64,000 nucleotides of DNA from Paraescarpia echinospica (Eukaryota; Annelida; Polychaeta; Sabellida; Siboglinidae): positions 39,156,168-39,220,167 of the forward strand of contig CM034534.1 in the NCBI GenBank assembly GCA_020002185.1. Direction: 5' to 3'. Below the pieces are notes generated by a model. It was not told the DNA's origin, made no database searches, and saw only the letters and a program-made list of their open reading frames with translations. This document shows, piece by piece, positions 28,733 through 39,400 of this stretch. Both the position numbers and the translations under genes were made by a program. The first letter of the stretch is position 1. Each line of letters starts with the position of its first letter.

Positions 28733-28822
28733 GATTCACTGAAGGGCTGGCAGAGGGTGTCGCTGGAACAGTGGTTGTAGTTGCGCCACCTTACTAGTCG
28801 TAGTCGTCATCTTCATCAGACG
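28733..28822 (+). pseudogene. Gene B transmembrane exon, frame-broken
   Basis: Acceptor TTTCTGTTTGCAG and donor GTGAGT are both intact. The reading starts GFTEGLAEGVAGTVVVV, as in gene C, then runs into APPY and TAG at 28795-28797. The second half (LVVVVIFIRR) is intact in another frame. Two Glu replace helix residues found in gene C. The exon is 2 nt longer than the gene C version, which destroys phase compatibility with the tail exon. Confidence 0.75.
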
Positions 28823-28860
28823 GTGAGTATATTAAACTGGAATTTGTGGACCCTATTTTA

Positions 28861-28910
28861 TACACACACACGCACGCACGCACGCACACACACACACACA
28901 CACACATACA
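28861..28910. repeat. (CA)n/(CG)CA microsatellite in gene B intron
   Basis: A CACACG/CACGCA tract in the same intron position as the microsatellite in gene C (36920-37040). Confidence 0.85.
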
Positions 28911-29411
28911 CTCTACACCTCGTAATGACAGCATGACTAAAGCTAAGGTTCGGCTGTGGCTTAGATGATAACAAGTTAATGACACATGTACCAGTGCCGT
29001 ATTTGGTGTCTCTTTGGAAATGCTTCCTTAAGGTTTACATTGTTCCTCCATTATGCCCTACGTGTTAGCGTGGACAGTGCATTGCCGATCTAGCTTATCT
29101 CCCCCGTCCCGCCTTCACGAAACTAGATCCACCGCTGACGTATATGAAGCAATTCACAACTACCATCATTGTACTTACTTAAAGTAACAAGCATACACTG
29201 AAGTGTAACAGCTACCATTCCAAATTTGAAAACGTTTAACAGCAAAGAAAATAAAAGAAAAATCACACTTCGTAGTCGCTGTTATGACCAAATTAATGTT
29301 CCTGACACTCGCTGTCAGTACATGATTGACATATTTTACCCTTTCGTTGTTCCATCCGGGAACGATCTTATGTGAGAATTTGCTAGTATACGCTTCCCTT
29401 TATGTTCACAG

Positions 29412-29625
29412 CAAATCGCACCAGAGAAGCCAAGCGTGTGATACGTCACCAATAACTACTGATCAAGACTCAACAAATGATGACTATGACAATATATACG
29501 CTGATGTCGAGGACAACTACACTGCGCTGTCTGGTCGCAATGGCAGCACCATATATACACCGCTCACGACATCGGCGGAAGCAGGTGGCGCCCCCGTGTA
29601 TCTGGAGATTCTGCCGGAATCGTAG
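29412..29625 (+). CDS. Gene B cytoplasmic-tail exon
   Basis: This terminal exon follows a TTCACAG acceptor with phase 2, encodes 70 residues and ends in TAG. It carries Tyr motifs YDNI, YADV, YTAL, YTPL and YLEI. YTAL and YTPL are separated by eight residues, the spacing of an ITAM (YxxL-x6-12-YxxL). The C-terminus PVYLEILPES is identical to that of gene C. The exon itself is intact even though the preceding exon is not. Confidence 0.65.
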
Positions 29626-29883
29626 ATCCGCCATGCTGATGACGACGGAAATTATAATAATGGCGATGCGGTAACTAGATAAGATCAGAGATCAATTTCC
29701 ACGATGTATTTTGTACATCAGTACGAATGATCGCAACTCAATGAGAACTGCAACCAGAATACATGGATTAGTAAAAACCCTCTACGCCCCCCAAGTCTTT
29801 AAACCAATGAAGACTGATATGTCGACAAATAATAATATGGCTTGTGTTAGTAGAACAAAAATAGGAACAAGAAATAACATAGT
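29626..29883. other. Gene B 3' flank / Gypsy 3' flank
   Basis: No polyadenylation signal or LTR boundary is convincing here. The 3' LTR of the adjoining Gypsy element would be expected in this interval but is not identifiable without a second copy. Confidence 0.35.
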
Positions 29884-30092
29884 TCACTGAGAGTCAACAG
29901 TGGAAACATAGTCCTTTAGCCATGTTGGCGGGGCCGCGTTGCGGGCCGAACGTCGCAATGGGGCGGCAGGTGTTGCACGTGGTGAAGCAGGAGCCAGGCG
30001 TGGCGCCGGCTTGGGTGACGCAGACGATTGCGGCTGTGGTGGCGAGGCGTCTGCCAAGGGTGGGGACGCAGGCGGAGCGGGTGGCAGCTTGG

Positions 30093-31579
30093 TCACAGGC
30101 GCTGGAGTCGTCGCTGGTGGAGTGGGCGATAACAGTACGGTTGGCGTAGGTGTCGGTCGAGCGTGTTCTTTCGGTGATGAGGCTGATTGCTGACAGAGTA
30201 GGCGACTGGCGGTAGAAGAAAGGCGTTGATGCCCAGTTGGCCAGGAGTCGTGCGCTTGATGGCGGGGGTGAATCGTCTCAAGAACTTACGGTTCCGCATG
30301 GTGATGCGGCCCGAGCCGTCCACGCGGATCGTGTATTGATCATGTTGCCGAACCTCGATCACTATCCCCGTCTTGTCCCATTTCCACGGGTTGGGGCCGA
30401 TTTGATTTTGAATGCGGACGAAGTCGCCCACCATGAGTGGCTGTAGCGTCTTCGTGTGTTCTGCCCATCGTTCGGCGTCCTTCATGTGGCGAATCCGTAG
30501 CGCCTCCTCGCGTGCACTTAGTGTCTCACGCCACATTGTGTGAGGTTTGTAGAGTCCTGGAAGGATGGAGATGAAGTCTCAGATAGGGCGTCCGAATATG
30601 CACATTGCCGGGGAGAACTTAGTGTCTTTGTCGGGTGTGTTTCTGTACTGTAGTATGACCCGCTGGAATTCATCAGTATCAAGCTCGCCGTTGGGGCTTG
30701 TATTGCCTGTTATCAAGCGCTTCACCGTTTTCACGCCGACTTCCGCTCGACAATTACTGTGGGGATACGCAACTGAAGACAGGCGATGATGAACACCCCA
30801 TGATCTGAGGAAGGTCTGTGTGGCGGATGATGAGAATTCGGGGCCGAAGCCGAAGGTGCCGAATATCTGCCGTAGACTAGCGATCAAGCTTTGCGCCCCA
30901 CCTCTACACCGCTCCACTACGAGCCAGTTCGAATACCGGTCCACAGTAACTAGATAGTTCACGCCTTTGTAAGTAAAGTAGTCTGAGTACATACTTTGAA
31001 ACGGGTAGACCGGTAGTATCTGGTGGGAAGGTGGTGCGCTGGGCTGCGAGGGGCCATCCTGTTACAGTCGTAGCAGCGGTTTCTGAGGTCAGTGATGGCC
31101 GAGGTAATTCCGGGCCAAAAGACGCTGTGTTCCGCCCGAGATATCATTGACGATACGCCCTGGTGAGCGGCGTGCAGTGATTGCAGTACATCGAGGCGCA
31201 GTGAGCGGGGGATGACTATTCTGTCGTTGTATAAAACTACACCGTCCACAGTGTAGAGGTTGTCGCGATACTGGTGATACTGGCGTAGTTCTATTGGCAG
31301 CTCGTGACGGAATTCCGGCATCCCCGACTTGATGATTTCCATCAGCTTGACCATGGCCTCGTCGCTATTGGTTGCCATGCGGACCCCATCACAGGTGACG
31401 GCCTTAAGGGAGCAGAGTGATGAGAGGGCGGCGTCGTGAACTGAGTGTTCTACATCGTCCGGAAACTCTTCACCGCATCGGATGCCGGCCAGGAAGGAGG
31501 AGCGTAGTTCCGGGAGTGTTGGTAATCCTGCGGGAATAGCACCGTCTTGCAGGGACGCGACGTCATCTGGTAGATGCAT
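30093..31579 (-). pseudogene. Gypsy integrase
   Basis: The H2C2 zinc-binding module is at about 31160-31060 (HAAHQGV, then CYDC). After a frameshift, the DDE core begins at 30992 ([14 protein letters not shown]) and continues to [21 protein letters not shown], where the final catalytic Glu sits. Around 30845 the sequence goes directly from FGTFG to FGPEFSS. Compared with the family, a segment of roughly eight residues that normally carries the second catalytic Asp is absent. The C-terminal domain (30093-30536, KWDKTGIVIEVRQHD) is intact. Confidence 0.75.
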
Positions 31580-31678
31580 TTTGACGGGGTTGCCGGTAGG
31601 GTGGCGAGAGATCGCGTCAGCGGCTCGGTGCTTTACACCTGGTATGTGGACTACACGGAAGCGATATCCGAGGGTCTT

Positions 31679-32469
31679 TTACTTGAGGTTTCTCAGACGA
31701 GTGTTTGAAATCTCCTCAAGAGACCTGTCGCCGAAGATCTTTAGCAGCGGCTTATGGTCCACGGCGAGGGTGAGGTTTTCGCAGCTGAGGATGAAGTATC
31801 TGGCCTTGTCTAGTGCGTCAGCGACTGCCAGGGCTTCGCCCTCTACAGGCGCGTAGCGTGACTCAACCGGGTGGGTGAATCGACTTCCGGCGAGCGTAAT
31901 CTTCCACCCAGCACGGCAGCAGAAGGGCTTGTTGCCGCGGCACTCACAATGCTTTTGGAATAACCAGAATCCTATTCCTGTCTTGGACCAGTCAGTGGCT
32001 AGGCATGTTGATCGTGACGCATCAAATATTCTGACCCTTTCCTCGATTTCACTGATGATGACGCTTTTAGACTCTTCGAAAAGTGATTGCATCTCATCGT
32101 TCCAGGTGAATGTGGTTCCGAGCTTCAACAGGGCCCGGAACGGAAGCATTCTTTCCGCAGCGGCGAACGCGTACGCCACTTGGTTGACAAGGCCGAATCG
32201 GCGCGTATGTCCGTGATGGTCTTGGGTGTCGGGAAGTCGAGGATCGATTCTAAGAATTTCCGGGATGGACGGACACTATCTGGTGTGATCTCGAATCCGG
32301 CAAATTCGACAGTGTTCTGAGCAAAGACGAACTTACTCGGGTTGAGTGTGTGATACCATGATTGCCACATATATCGAGCCACTTCACTGCCTGGTGGAAA
32401 GCCGCGGTTATGTCGTTGGACCACAGGATTGTCATCGATACATTTCGTCTTGTTCGGAAAACTTGACAC
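31679..32469 (-). pseudogene. Gypsy reverse transcriptase end and RNase H
   Basis: The polymerase active site reads CIDD at about 32425, followed by a frameshift into ILWSNDITAAFHQAV. The thumb (FAGFEITPDSVRPSRKF) and the RNase H domain (TDWSKTGIGFWLFQKHC, YAPVEGEALAVADAL, DHKPLLKIFGDRSLEE) follow in separate frames. Confidence 0.78.
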
Positions 32470-32567
32470 AATTTCGTCGAATATTCAGGTGTAACCGTCT
32501 CCAGAAGCAATGTAGCCCTGTGGTGCCGTCCTGTATCTGTAGCGTCCCCACGGCGTGATAAATGTTG

Positions 32568-33728
32568 TCAGTGGGCGATCTTCTTCGCGTAAGGGCACAC
32601 TATGGTAGCCATTCCAAGCATCGAACACGGTTTTCTTCGTGCATTGTGGCACAGATCTCGCCTGGTGGAAGGGTGGCTGAGTATGATGCGTCTCGCAAGT
32701 GGCATACTTGTTGAGGGACTGAAAGTCGACGGTGCGGCGTGGTTTGCCGTCCCTCTTAGCGCACACGACCATGCGATGACTCCGAGGAGAACGTCGCGGT
32801 CGAGACCGGCTTTTACATCTGCTCGCCAGTGTAGGGGTACTGGGATTGGCAAGTGGCATGCGAACGGTTTGGCATCGGGGTCAATCATGAGCTGTAGTGG
32901 TGGACCACTCATCATCGGGAGTGGTTGATGTTCGCATGTGTTGAAGGTCGAGCCCTTGTAGTAGTCTAGCAGGAACTGCCGTAACGTCTCGCAGTTATCG
33001 TCAGTTGCCGGACATGGCAGCTGAGTGGGTGGAGGTGGCGGCAGTTCACGTTTCGGGCAGTTACAATCGGTAATAAGGCCGCTATTGTTACGGAGATGAT
33101 CGGGAGCATCGGACGTGGCATCCGCAGCTGTATGTCTGGTGATCTCGCCGACCTTTGGGAACTGCTCAATTATCATCCCGAGCGCAACACAGGCCTCTCT
33201 GCTGAGGAACACTTTGTTGTCAACATCTGTGACGTAGACGATTTGACGAGTCTCGAGGACTCCATTCGATGTTCTACCTGAGAATCTCAAGATGGCGGCG
33301 CCAATGATGTTTATACCGCGCTTGTTTGCAGCATGCATTTTCATCGTTACGGGTAACAGTTCCCGTTGATTTTTGCCGAGGCGATGGATCGCCTTGATAC
33401 CGGCAAAACAATTCTGGCACCCCGTGTCTGCCATGCACAGTATATCTGCGTGTCTAGGGGTGCGGGTGAGGAGAGAGTCGAAGCCGAAGAGTTTGTAGTC
33501 ATCGACGAGGACGTCCACACTAAGTTTGACGAACGGCCGAGGTTTAGAGGACTGCTTCAGCCACGTGTCAGACAGTTGGTTGTACAGGTGGTGATCAAGT
33601 GCAATGAAGCGTTCATTGCGACGTCGGCCGGTGTTGTTGATGATGCAGAGAGAATCAAACACGGCGCCTTCCTGTAGCTCAACCTTGGTGTCTTTTCGTT
33701 TGCGGCGGTACTTCCCCCGGCAGACCAC
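32568..33728 (-). pseudogene. Gypsy aspartic protease and start of reverse transcriptase
   Basis: A 386-codon frame begins just after the zinc knuckle (CTACHKKHHFEVVC). The protease active site reads MADTGCQNCFAG, followed by flap and C-terminal strands (GAAILRF, REACVALGMI). After a Pro-rich linker come the RT N-terminal blocks (PIPVPLHWRADVKAGLDRDV). From about 32770 the polymerase continues in another frame (KRDGKPRRTVDFQSLNKYA, WNGYHSVPL). Confidence 0.8.
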
Positions 33729-33889
33729 TTCGAAGTGATGCTTCTTGTGGCAGGCGGTGCACGTCGAGTTGTATGCGGAGCATTCGGTGCGTCGGATGTC
33801 CTGTGGGGCGTTCCTTTGTGCCCTTTTTTGCCGCAGTAGGAGCAGGGGTTCTGGTCGGTTGATCCTGCCCTGGGTTCATGTTGTTGTTG

Positions 33890-34478
33890 TTAGCGGTCGA
33901 GTCGTTTGCGAGTGTATAAGCTCTTGGCTGCCTCTGCCCCGTGCGTGCCGACCAAGCGTGAAGCTGATCGTTTTCCGGCTTCTTTTGCTTCAACAAAGCG
34001 TAAGACTTCCTCAAAGTTAATGTACTGATTTTTGTCGCCGAGCAGGTCCAGTTGGATTTCCGGATCCTCCAGGCCCCTGATCACCACGTCTCGTAGCACT
34101 TCTTCTGTGTAGTTAACGGTCTGTGTGCAATTTGGGCACGGGAGGGAGAACTTGCAGACGCCGGCTTGGCCGCGGATCCTGGCACTGAATGACCTGACAG
34201 TCTCGTCTCTGTCTTGGCGCATGTTATGCAGGGTGACCCGAGCGACCATCGTGTTTTCTTCCCTGACAGCCAAGGTACGCACCAACGTCAATATCTCGTC
34301 CTCAGGGCGGTCAGTGAGTGTACGACCCATGCCAATTGAGCGTCCTTTCGCAATTGTTCGTCGCAGCATACGGGTAGTTGAATTATTCTATCTTTGCCCG
34401 ATACTTTGGTTGCTTCCACGTAGTCGTGCCATCGGACCAGGAAGTAGTCCCATTCTTCGCTGCTCCCCGCCGATGTGC
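33890..34478 (-). pseudogene. Gypsy Gag
   Basis: The frame opens at the LINE junction with EEWDYFLVRWHDYVEATK and IIQLPVCCDEQLRKD. It then shifts at about 34350 into the frame 34369-33890, which carries LAVREENTMVARVTLHNM, RGQAGVCKFSLPCPNC, GLEDPEIQLDLLGD and FVEAKEAGKRSA. This is the capsid-type Gag of a Gypsy lineage widespread in invertebrates. The N-terminus is missing. Confidence 0.75.
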
Positions 34479-35315
34479 ATATTCTATATTGTTTACTGTT
34501 TTGCCTTATTTAACATACTGTATAGAAATGTGGGGTAATACATATCCGACAAATATTAATGGTATTTTCTTACTAAAAAGAGTTATCCGCATTACGTATG
34601 GTGCCAAGCGTTTGGATCACACGAATGCACGTTTTTAGACATTATAGAACTGAAAACGTTATTATTTATGTACAAAGCTTACTACTGCTGTTTACCGTCA
34701 AACATTCAACGACTATTTGTTAGGCGGGAAACGTCTTACTCGTTGAGAGCTAATCATGATTTAGAACGGCTTCGTGTTCATTCCACAATGAGATCAATGC
34801 ATCTCTGTGTCTACGGAGTGCGGTTGTGGAATTATTTCAGTAATGACATAAAAACATTAACAATATAATTACATTTAAATCTAAATACAAAAACCTCTAT
34901 TTCACAAATATGTTACTGTGGAAATGTAACTATTAACGTATTGAATCATGCTATCTAATATAATATTATGATAACCTGTGTATCGTGCATCCCAATAAAT
35001 ACATTGAGAGGGTGCCCAATATGTATTGATTATAGTGTGTGAACAATGAAAAAAGTACACGTGTGGGAAACCTAACACTTTTACCTTACTATGTTTGTCT
35101 TGGGTAAACTTACATAAAAGTCACTGACTTCCTGTTTATCCCCTTCACACATTGTAATCACACTTATATGTGAATATGGTATTTTGTAGATTATGTATAA
35201 TTATATCGCATCAAATATATAAATGTGTATATGGTTATGTAAGTGTATATATACACGGTTGTCTTTTCTTGTATCACGTTGCCAATGTTTGGATAAACGA
35301 ATCATTCATTCATAG
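34478..35315 (+). mobile_element. LINE 3' fragment, same family as 16118-17835
   Basis: It starts within the RT C-terminal region (LPYLTYCIEMWGNTY, about 34500), followed by MYKAYYCCLPSNIQ and YGVRLWNYFSND to 34868. A 3' UTR with a (TTCA)-like tail ends at about 35315. Small deletions break the frame. The 5' truncation point coincides with the broken end of the Gypsy Gag, so it probably inserted into that element. Confidence 0.8.
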
Positions 35316-35649
35316 TGGGTTGGGTTAGTTGGTGGGTGGACCGTCCGATGATTAATCAATATATTGCCCTGGAATACTTCATATGTGACATTGTAGATTC
35401 ACCAACGTATATGAGTTGGTGTTCTGAAAAATCGAGTGTAGCATTCATCCAATCTAGGCTCAAGCTGTTTCGTTAATATCAAATTTTCGGTTCCAAATAT
35501 ACGAGGACTGTTTCCATTGTCGGCAAGATTTAGGTGTTAAATTCTCAGATATGAGTTGCTGTCTCGATTGCCATCTCGATGTGTTGCGAAACGACATATA
35601 TCGTACCATGAGATCGTTTCTGTAGTGGCTATCCAGAATCACAGTCGCT

Positions 35650-35686
35650 TTAACAAGATTTAACAAGATTGCCATCCAGAGCAAAA
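35650..35686 (-). mobile_element. CR1-like LINE 3' terminal relic
   Basis: Two TAACAAGATT units followed by GCCATCCAGAG match the 3' terminus of the CR1-like LINE at 11054-11095, where the same motif follows the tandem tail. Only the extreme 3' end is present. Confidence 0.55.
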
Positions 35687-35844
35687 CCCCAGTCAGCAAG
35701 TGACACATCGCCTGCAAATGATGTGTTTTTAACGGTCTTGTTACACTTTTGTTTACACTACGCCAAGATGTAGGTGCTAAGTTTTGACATAAAGCAACCA
35801 TTACAGAAATTAGTATAATCATCTTCCTCATCAACGACAATAAC

Positions 35845-35925
35845 AACAAGAAAATCAACTATGACGTCAACGACGACGACAGATGGTCATCAACAATAGC
35901 AATGACAGCTAAAACACAAGATACC
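35845..35925 (+). pseudogene. Possible remnant of a Thr-rich exon
   Basis: A short frame reads STTITTRKSTMTSTTTTDG, resembling the mucin exons of genes A and B but only about 20 codons long and without splice sites. It may be a decayed copy or a chance AAC-rich tract. Confidence 0.25.
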
Positions 35926-36242
35926 AAAATAATAATAGTTTTATTGTCAATGTTATACTTGAATACTGAAATCAAGATGCTACCCTGTTAACTCCCTTTA
36001 TGCTGCCTTGGTTTTTGTATTTTTAAGTACATGAAGTGGTGTTTGCACTTTCTTAATTATAACATGACCTCATTTTATAGGCGATAAACCTTGCAGCCGA
36101 GGCCATTAACATGCGCGTAACAGAACGAAAACATTTTGCACAAACCATTTGTAAATATACATATAAAATCATGTATAAAACATAAAACTAGATAATAATT
36201 GCTATGTGTATGGTCAGTTCTCTATCCAACGGCGTAGGGGGC

Positions 36243-36468
36243 CTACGATTCTGGCAGTATCTCCAGATATACGGGAGCGCTACATGCTTCCGTCGATGTC
36301 GTGAGCGGTGTATACGAGGTGCTGTCATTGCGACCTGACAGCACAGTGTAGTTGTCCTCAGCACCAGGGTAGACTTTAGTGCTGTCATTTGTCGAGTCTC
36401 TTTGAGGCAGCTCGTTTTGGTCAGTTATCGATGACGTATTACACGGCTGGTTTCTCTTGTACGACTTG
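36243..36468 (-). CDS. Gene C exon 6: cytoplasmic tail with tyrosine motifs
   Basis: This terminal exon (acceptor TATGTTTACAG) encodes 74 residues and a TAG. Tyr motifs include YPGA, YTVL, YTPL and YLEI. YTVL-x8-YTPL has ITAM-like spacing, and YTPL-x11-YLEI also falls in the permitted range. The membrane-proximal part is basic (KSYKRNQ). The motifs are conserved in the gene B tail while the intervening sequence differs, which suggests selection on the Tyr signals. Confidence 0.8.
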
Positions 36469-39400
36469 CTGTAAACATAAAGGGAAGCGTGTACTAGCAA
36501 GCTCTCACACCAGATCGAACCCGGATGGATCAACGAAAGGGAGAAATATGTCAAACATGTACTGAAAGCGTGTGACAAGAACATCATACTAAATTCTGCA
36601 TAGCCTTGACAATGCCTGTCGCTGTCTGTTATCCATTCATAGTGTGACCTTTTTTAATGGATGTAGTTGTGAATTGCTTCGTACACATCAACGGCTTGTT
36701 TATTGTCTCATATTGGCGGGACAAGCGAGAGCGATAAGTTGGATCACCAACTACGTGTCCTTACTCTAATATATAGCGGCGCATCAAGTTAATTAGTTAA
36801 GGAAATAGTATTAAAGAAAGTCATGACCTCCAAATAGGGCATTGGTACTCGCGTCAATAACTTATCTTACAAACCACACCTTTAGCTGTCGTGCCATGTC
36901 ATGCTGTCATTTGTGTGCGGGCGTGCGTGCGTGCGTGTGTGTGGGAGTCTGTATGGGAGTGTGTGTGTGTGTAAATGAGTGTGTATGTGTGTGTGCGTGC
37001 ATGCATGTGGTCGTGCATGGCGTGCGTGCGAGCGTATGTACAATAGGGCCCACCGATTTTGGTTATATATATATTCACCGTTTAATGATGACGACGACGA
37101 CGACTACTATGATGACAACGACAGCGACTGTTCCTGCGACACCCACTGCCAGACCCACAGTGAACCCTGCAAGGCGGAACAGTTACACAAGTCGTCAATA
37201 GGTATGTAACACATTTGTCGAGCTTGTAATCATACATGGTGCGATACATGCTTGTTGCAAGGCATTTGAAAGACGCGGGAGGTGTCCTGTCATACGGAAA
37301 GCCTTGGCAGAAACGCGCGTACCCGTAGGCTATATCTTCTACCCCCGTATGACCGTCATTTTGTGGAGAAACCACCCCACACTGACAATCTACCTGCGGC
37401 TTGGGACCTTACCTAAACTGGTGTCGCTTGCTGGAGCATCCTGTGGAGTCGTAGCCGCATAACTCCCAGTTATAGTACTAGCTTGTGTGCTGGAAACAAC
37501 TGCAGGCGAAGGTGTGGGGTTCGATGACGTAGTTTCCGTGGGCGGAATAAGGTAAATACAAGCATAACTGTCGAGGATATCGACACATTGCGTGCCGTTT
37601 TCGCAGTCGTTATCGATGCAGTCATCCGCGTTCGTTCGACAATCGGTTCCAGCCCAGCCTTCAGGACAGGCGCACTCGCTCAGCCTGTCCTTCGTGTAAC
37701 GGCACACGTGTCTGTCCGGGCAGCGGTCGTCTTGTCTGCATTCATCTGAAAATATTAAAGGTACCTCCTCAGTTTGATTTGTTTGCACGTCTCGTTTTAA
37801 ATACATGTCGCGAAAGAACAAGCCTACACAACTAAATCAAGACCCGGAATTAATCCAAGTGACTCTAAAAGCGGGACTATTCACGTGAATATGCGAGGTG
37901 ATTATGCACGTTTTTTGTGTTAATGTTTTCGAAGTTCCTATCATAAACAAAGTCAATTAGGTGAACTCTACACGTCGGCTTGAAAATTGGTTTAGGCAAG
38001 TTACAACATGTAACGATCCAAACCAATTCTTTAACCATTTAAGCAAATGTACGTAAATTATTTAATGAGAGAAAGTGAATATTATTTAAACTCTTCATAC
38101 ATTACATTGTATATTTGTAGTAAAAAGTAAAGGTAAATTCATACATATTGCACTATCCAGTGCGTTGGACTGCTCAAAGTGCTTTTCACTTGACTGCCTG
38201 GCAGACCTGCTCAATCGAACACCGTCTCGACTTCACTGGGAAGCAATATGCCACGATGCAGTTAGTGTGCGAATATTATTTTTATACAAATATCGACCAT
38301 TGTCTATAGCCGGGTATTATTCATTCAGCTGAGAGAACTGCAGCAACGTAGAATGGATGAATTTGTCAAGATTGACACGGCAGCACAGGAAGATTCAAAC
38401 TCGGGTTCTGTCAGTTGAGTTATACACGCATGCACGCACGGACGCACGCACGCACGCACACACACACACACATTATTTCTCTCTCCCTTTCTCTATCTAT
38501 CGCTCTGCCTATCCCCCTCACACTGCATTAATAAATAAATAACTCCTCTTTGGTGTTGAGGTAATTAAAATAGTATATTGTCCACAAGACAACGAAGGCG
38601 TCACAATGTCACATACCGACACATGTGCCACTGGACGGGCAATAGCAGTCGTTTCGTTCGTCGGAGGCAGTCGTCGCAGTGATGTAGCCTGGCGGACAGT
38701 AGGAACACTCGTGGTCACCCGTCGACTCCTTGTACATGTTTACTGGACAGGCTGCAGCAAATACACAGTGACATGTTATCCTGGAGATAGTTATCGGCAA
38801 ATATGTGACTGTGTTTGTGATTATGGTGGTGTTGCTTCGGAAACATACGGTGTTTTTATTAAAACTATCCACACTTATCACCACACATTGTAACTGCAAG
38901 TGTCAGTCGCACATCTTATTCGGATAATAGCGTCACATTTATGACATCGGCATCGGAGGGACGAATATCTTATGTCTATCTCGACGATGTAGCGTCATCA
39001 CCATATCTAAGGGGCTCAATGTTCAACCCACATTCTTACAACGGCCACTACAATCAATAAGAATCATTTCATACAACATTACTAAACTCCTGAATTCATT
39101 CTTCGCCCTATATGTTTCAATTCCGACAGTGCCAAGACCGTGAAAATTGGTGGATACAATGTATGGGCAAACATTGAAAAACACTTTGAAGAGGTGAACA
39201 CGTCGGCTAGGTGTAACAGGGCCCACCTCTGCACTGGCTGTTGTTGTGTAGATAGTATCCCTCTTCACACCGACACTGGATGATGTTCCGCAAAATGTCG
39301 CACTGACACACGGCGTTCGTGATACATGGCGGTTGGCACAAGTCGTCATTAGCTACATAAGTCCACTGTGGTAGAGTATCTGCAACCGAAACATGGACTG

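Larger units (their letters stand above)
27511..29625 (+). pseudogene. Gene B: mucin-like receptor 3' half, transmembrane exon broken
   Basis: Three plus-strand exons are recognisable: a Thr-rich exon (to 28014), a transmembrane exon (28733-28822) and a tail exon (29412-29625). The last two are inverted paralogs of the gene C exons at 37079-37166 and 36243-36468, and similarity continues into the intron between them. In gene B the transmembrane exon is 90 nt rather than 88 nt and meets a TAG at 28795-28797. A through-translated receptor is therefore not possible without different splicing. Upstream exons are cut off by the LINE at 25060-27510. It is probably a pseudogene or a locus that makes only a soluble product. 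Confidence 0.65.
29884..34478 (-). mobile_element. Ty3/Gypsy-type retrotransposon, internal region, broken
   Basis: The minus-strand order is Gag (33890-34478), CCHC knuckle (about 33720-33760), protease (MADTGCQNC, about 33410), reverse transcriptase (about 32970-32130), RNase H (31679-32179), integrase zinc-binding and core domains (30579-31579) and a C-terminal chromatin/basic region (29884-30536). There are frameshifts near 34350, 32770, 32400 and between 31000 and 30990, and an internal deletion in the integrase core. The 5' end is cut by the LINE junction at about 34478, and LTRs are not recognisable. It is non-functional. Confidence 0.88.
35316..36242. other. Between LINE and gene C 3' end
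   Basis: Contains a 35-bp relic of a CR1-like 3' tail and a short Thr-rich remnant (both listed separately). No other gene is visible. No clear AATAAA is seen just downstream of the gene C stop. Confidence 0.4.

Noticed and set aside
29626..29883. 3' LTR of the Gypsy element
   Set aside because: No TG...CA boundary or duplicated sequence could be matched without the 5' LTR, which is missing.
36842..37201. Plus-strand Asp-rich or Thr-rich frame
   Set aside because: Antisense of the gene C transmembrane exon, which has proper acceptor, donor and phases on the minus strand.
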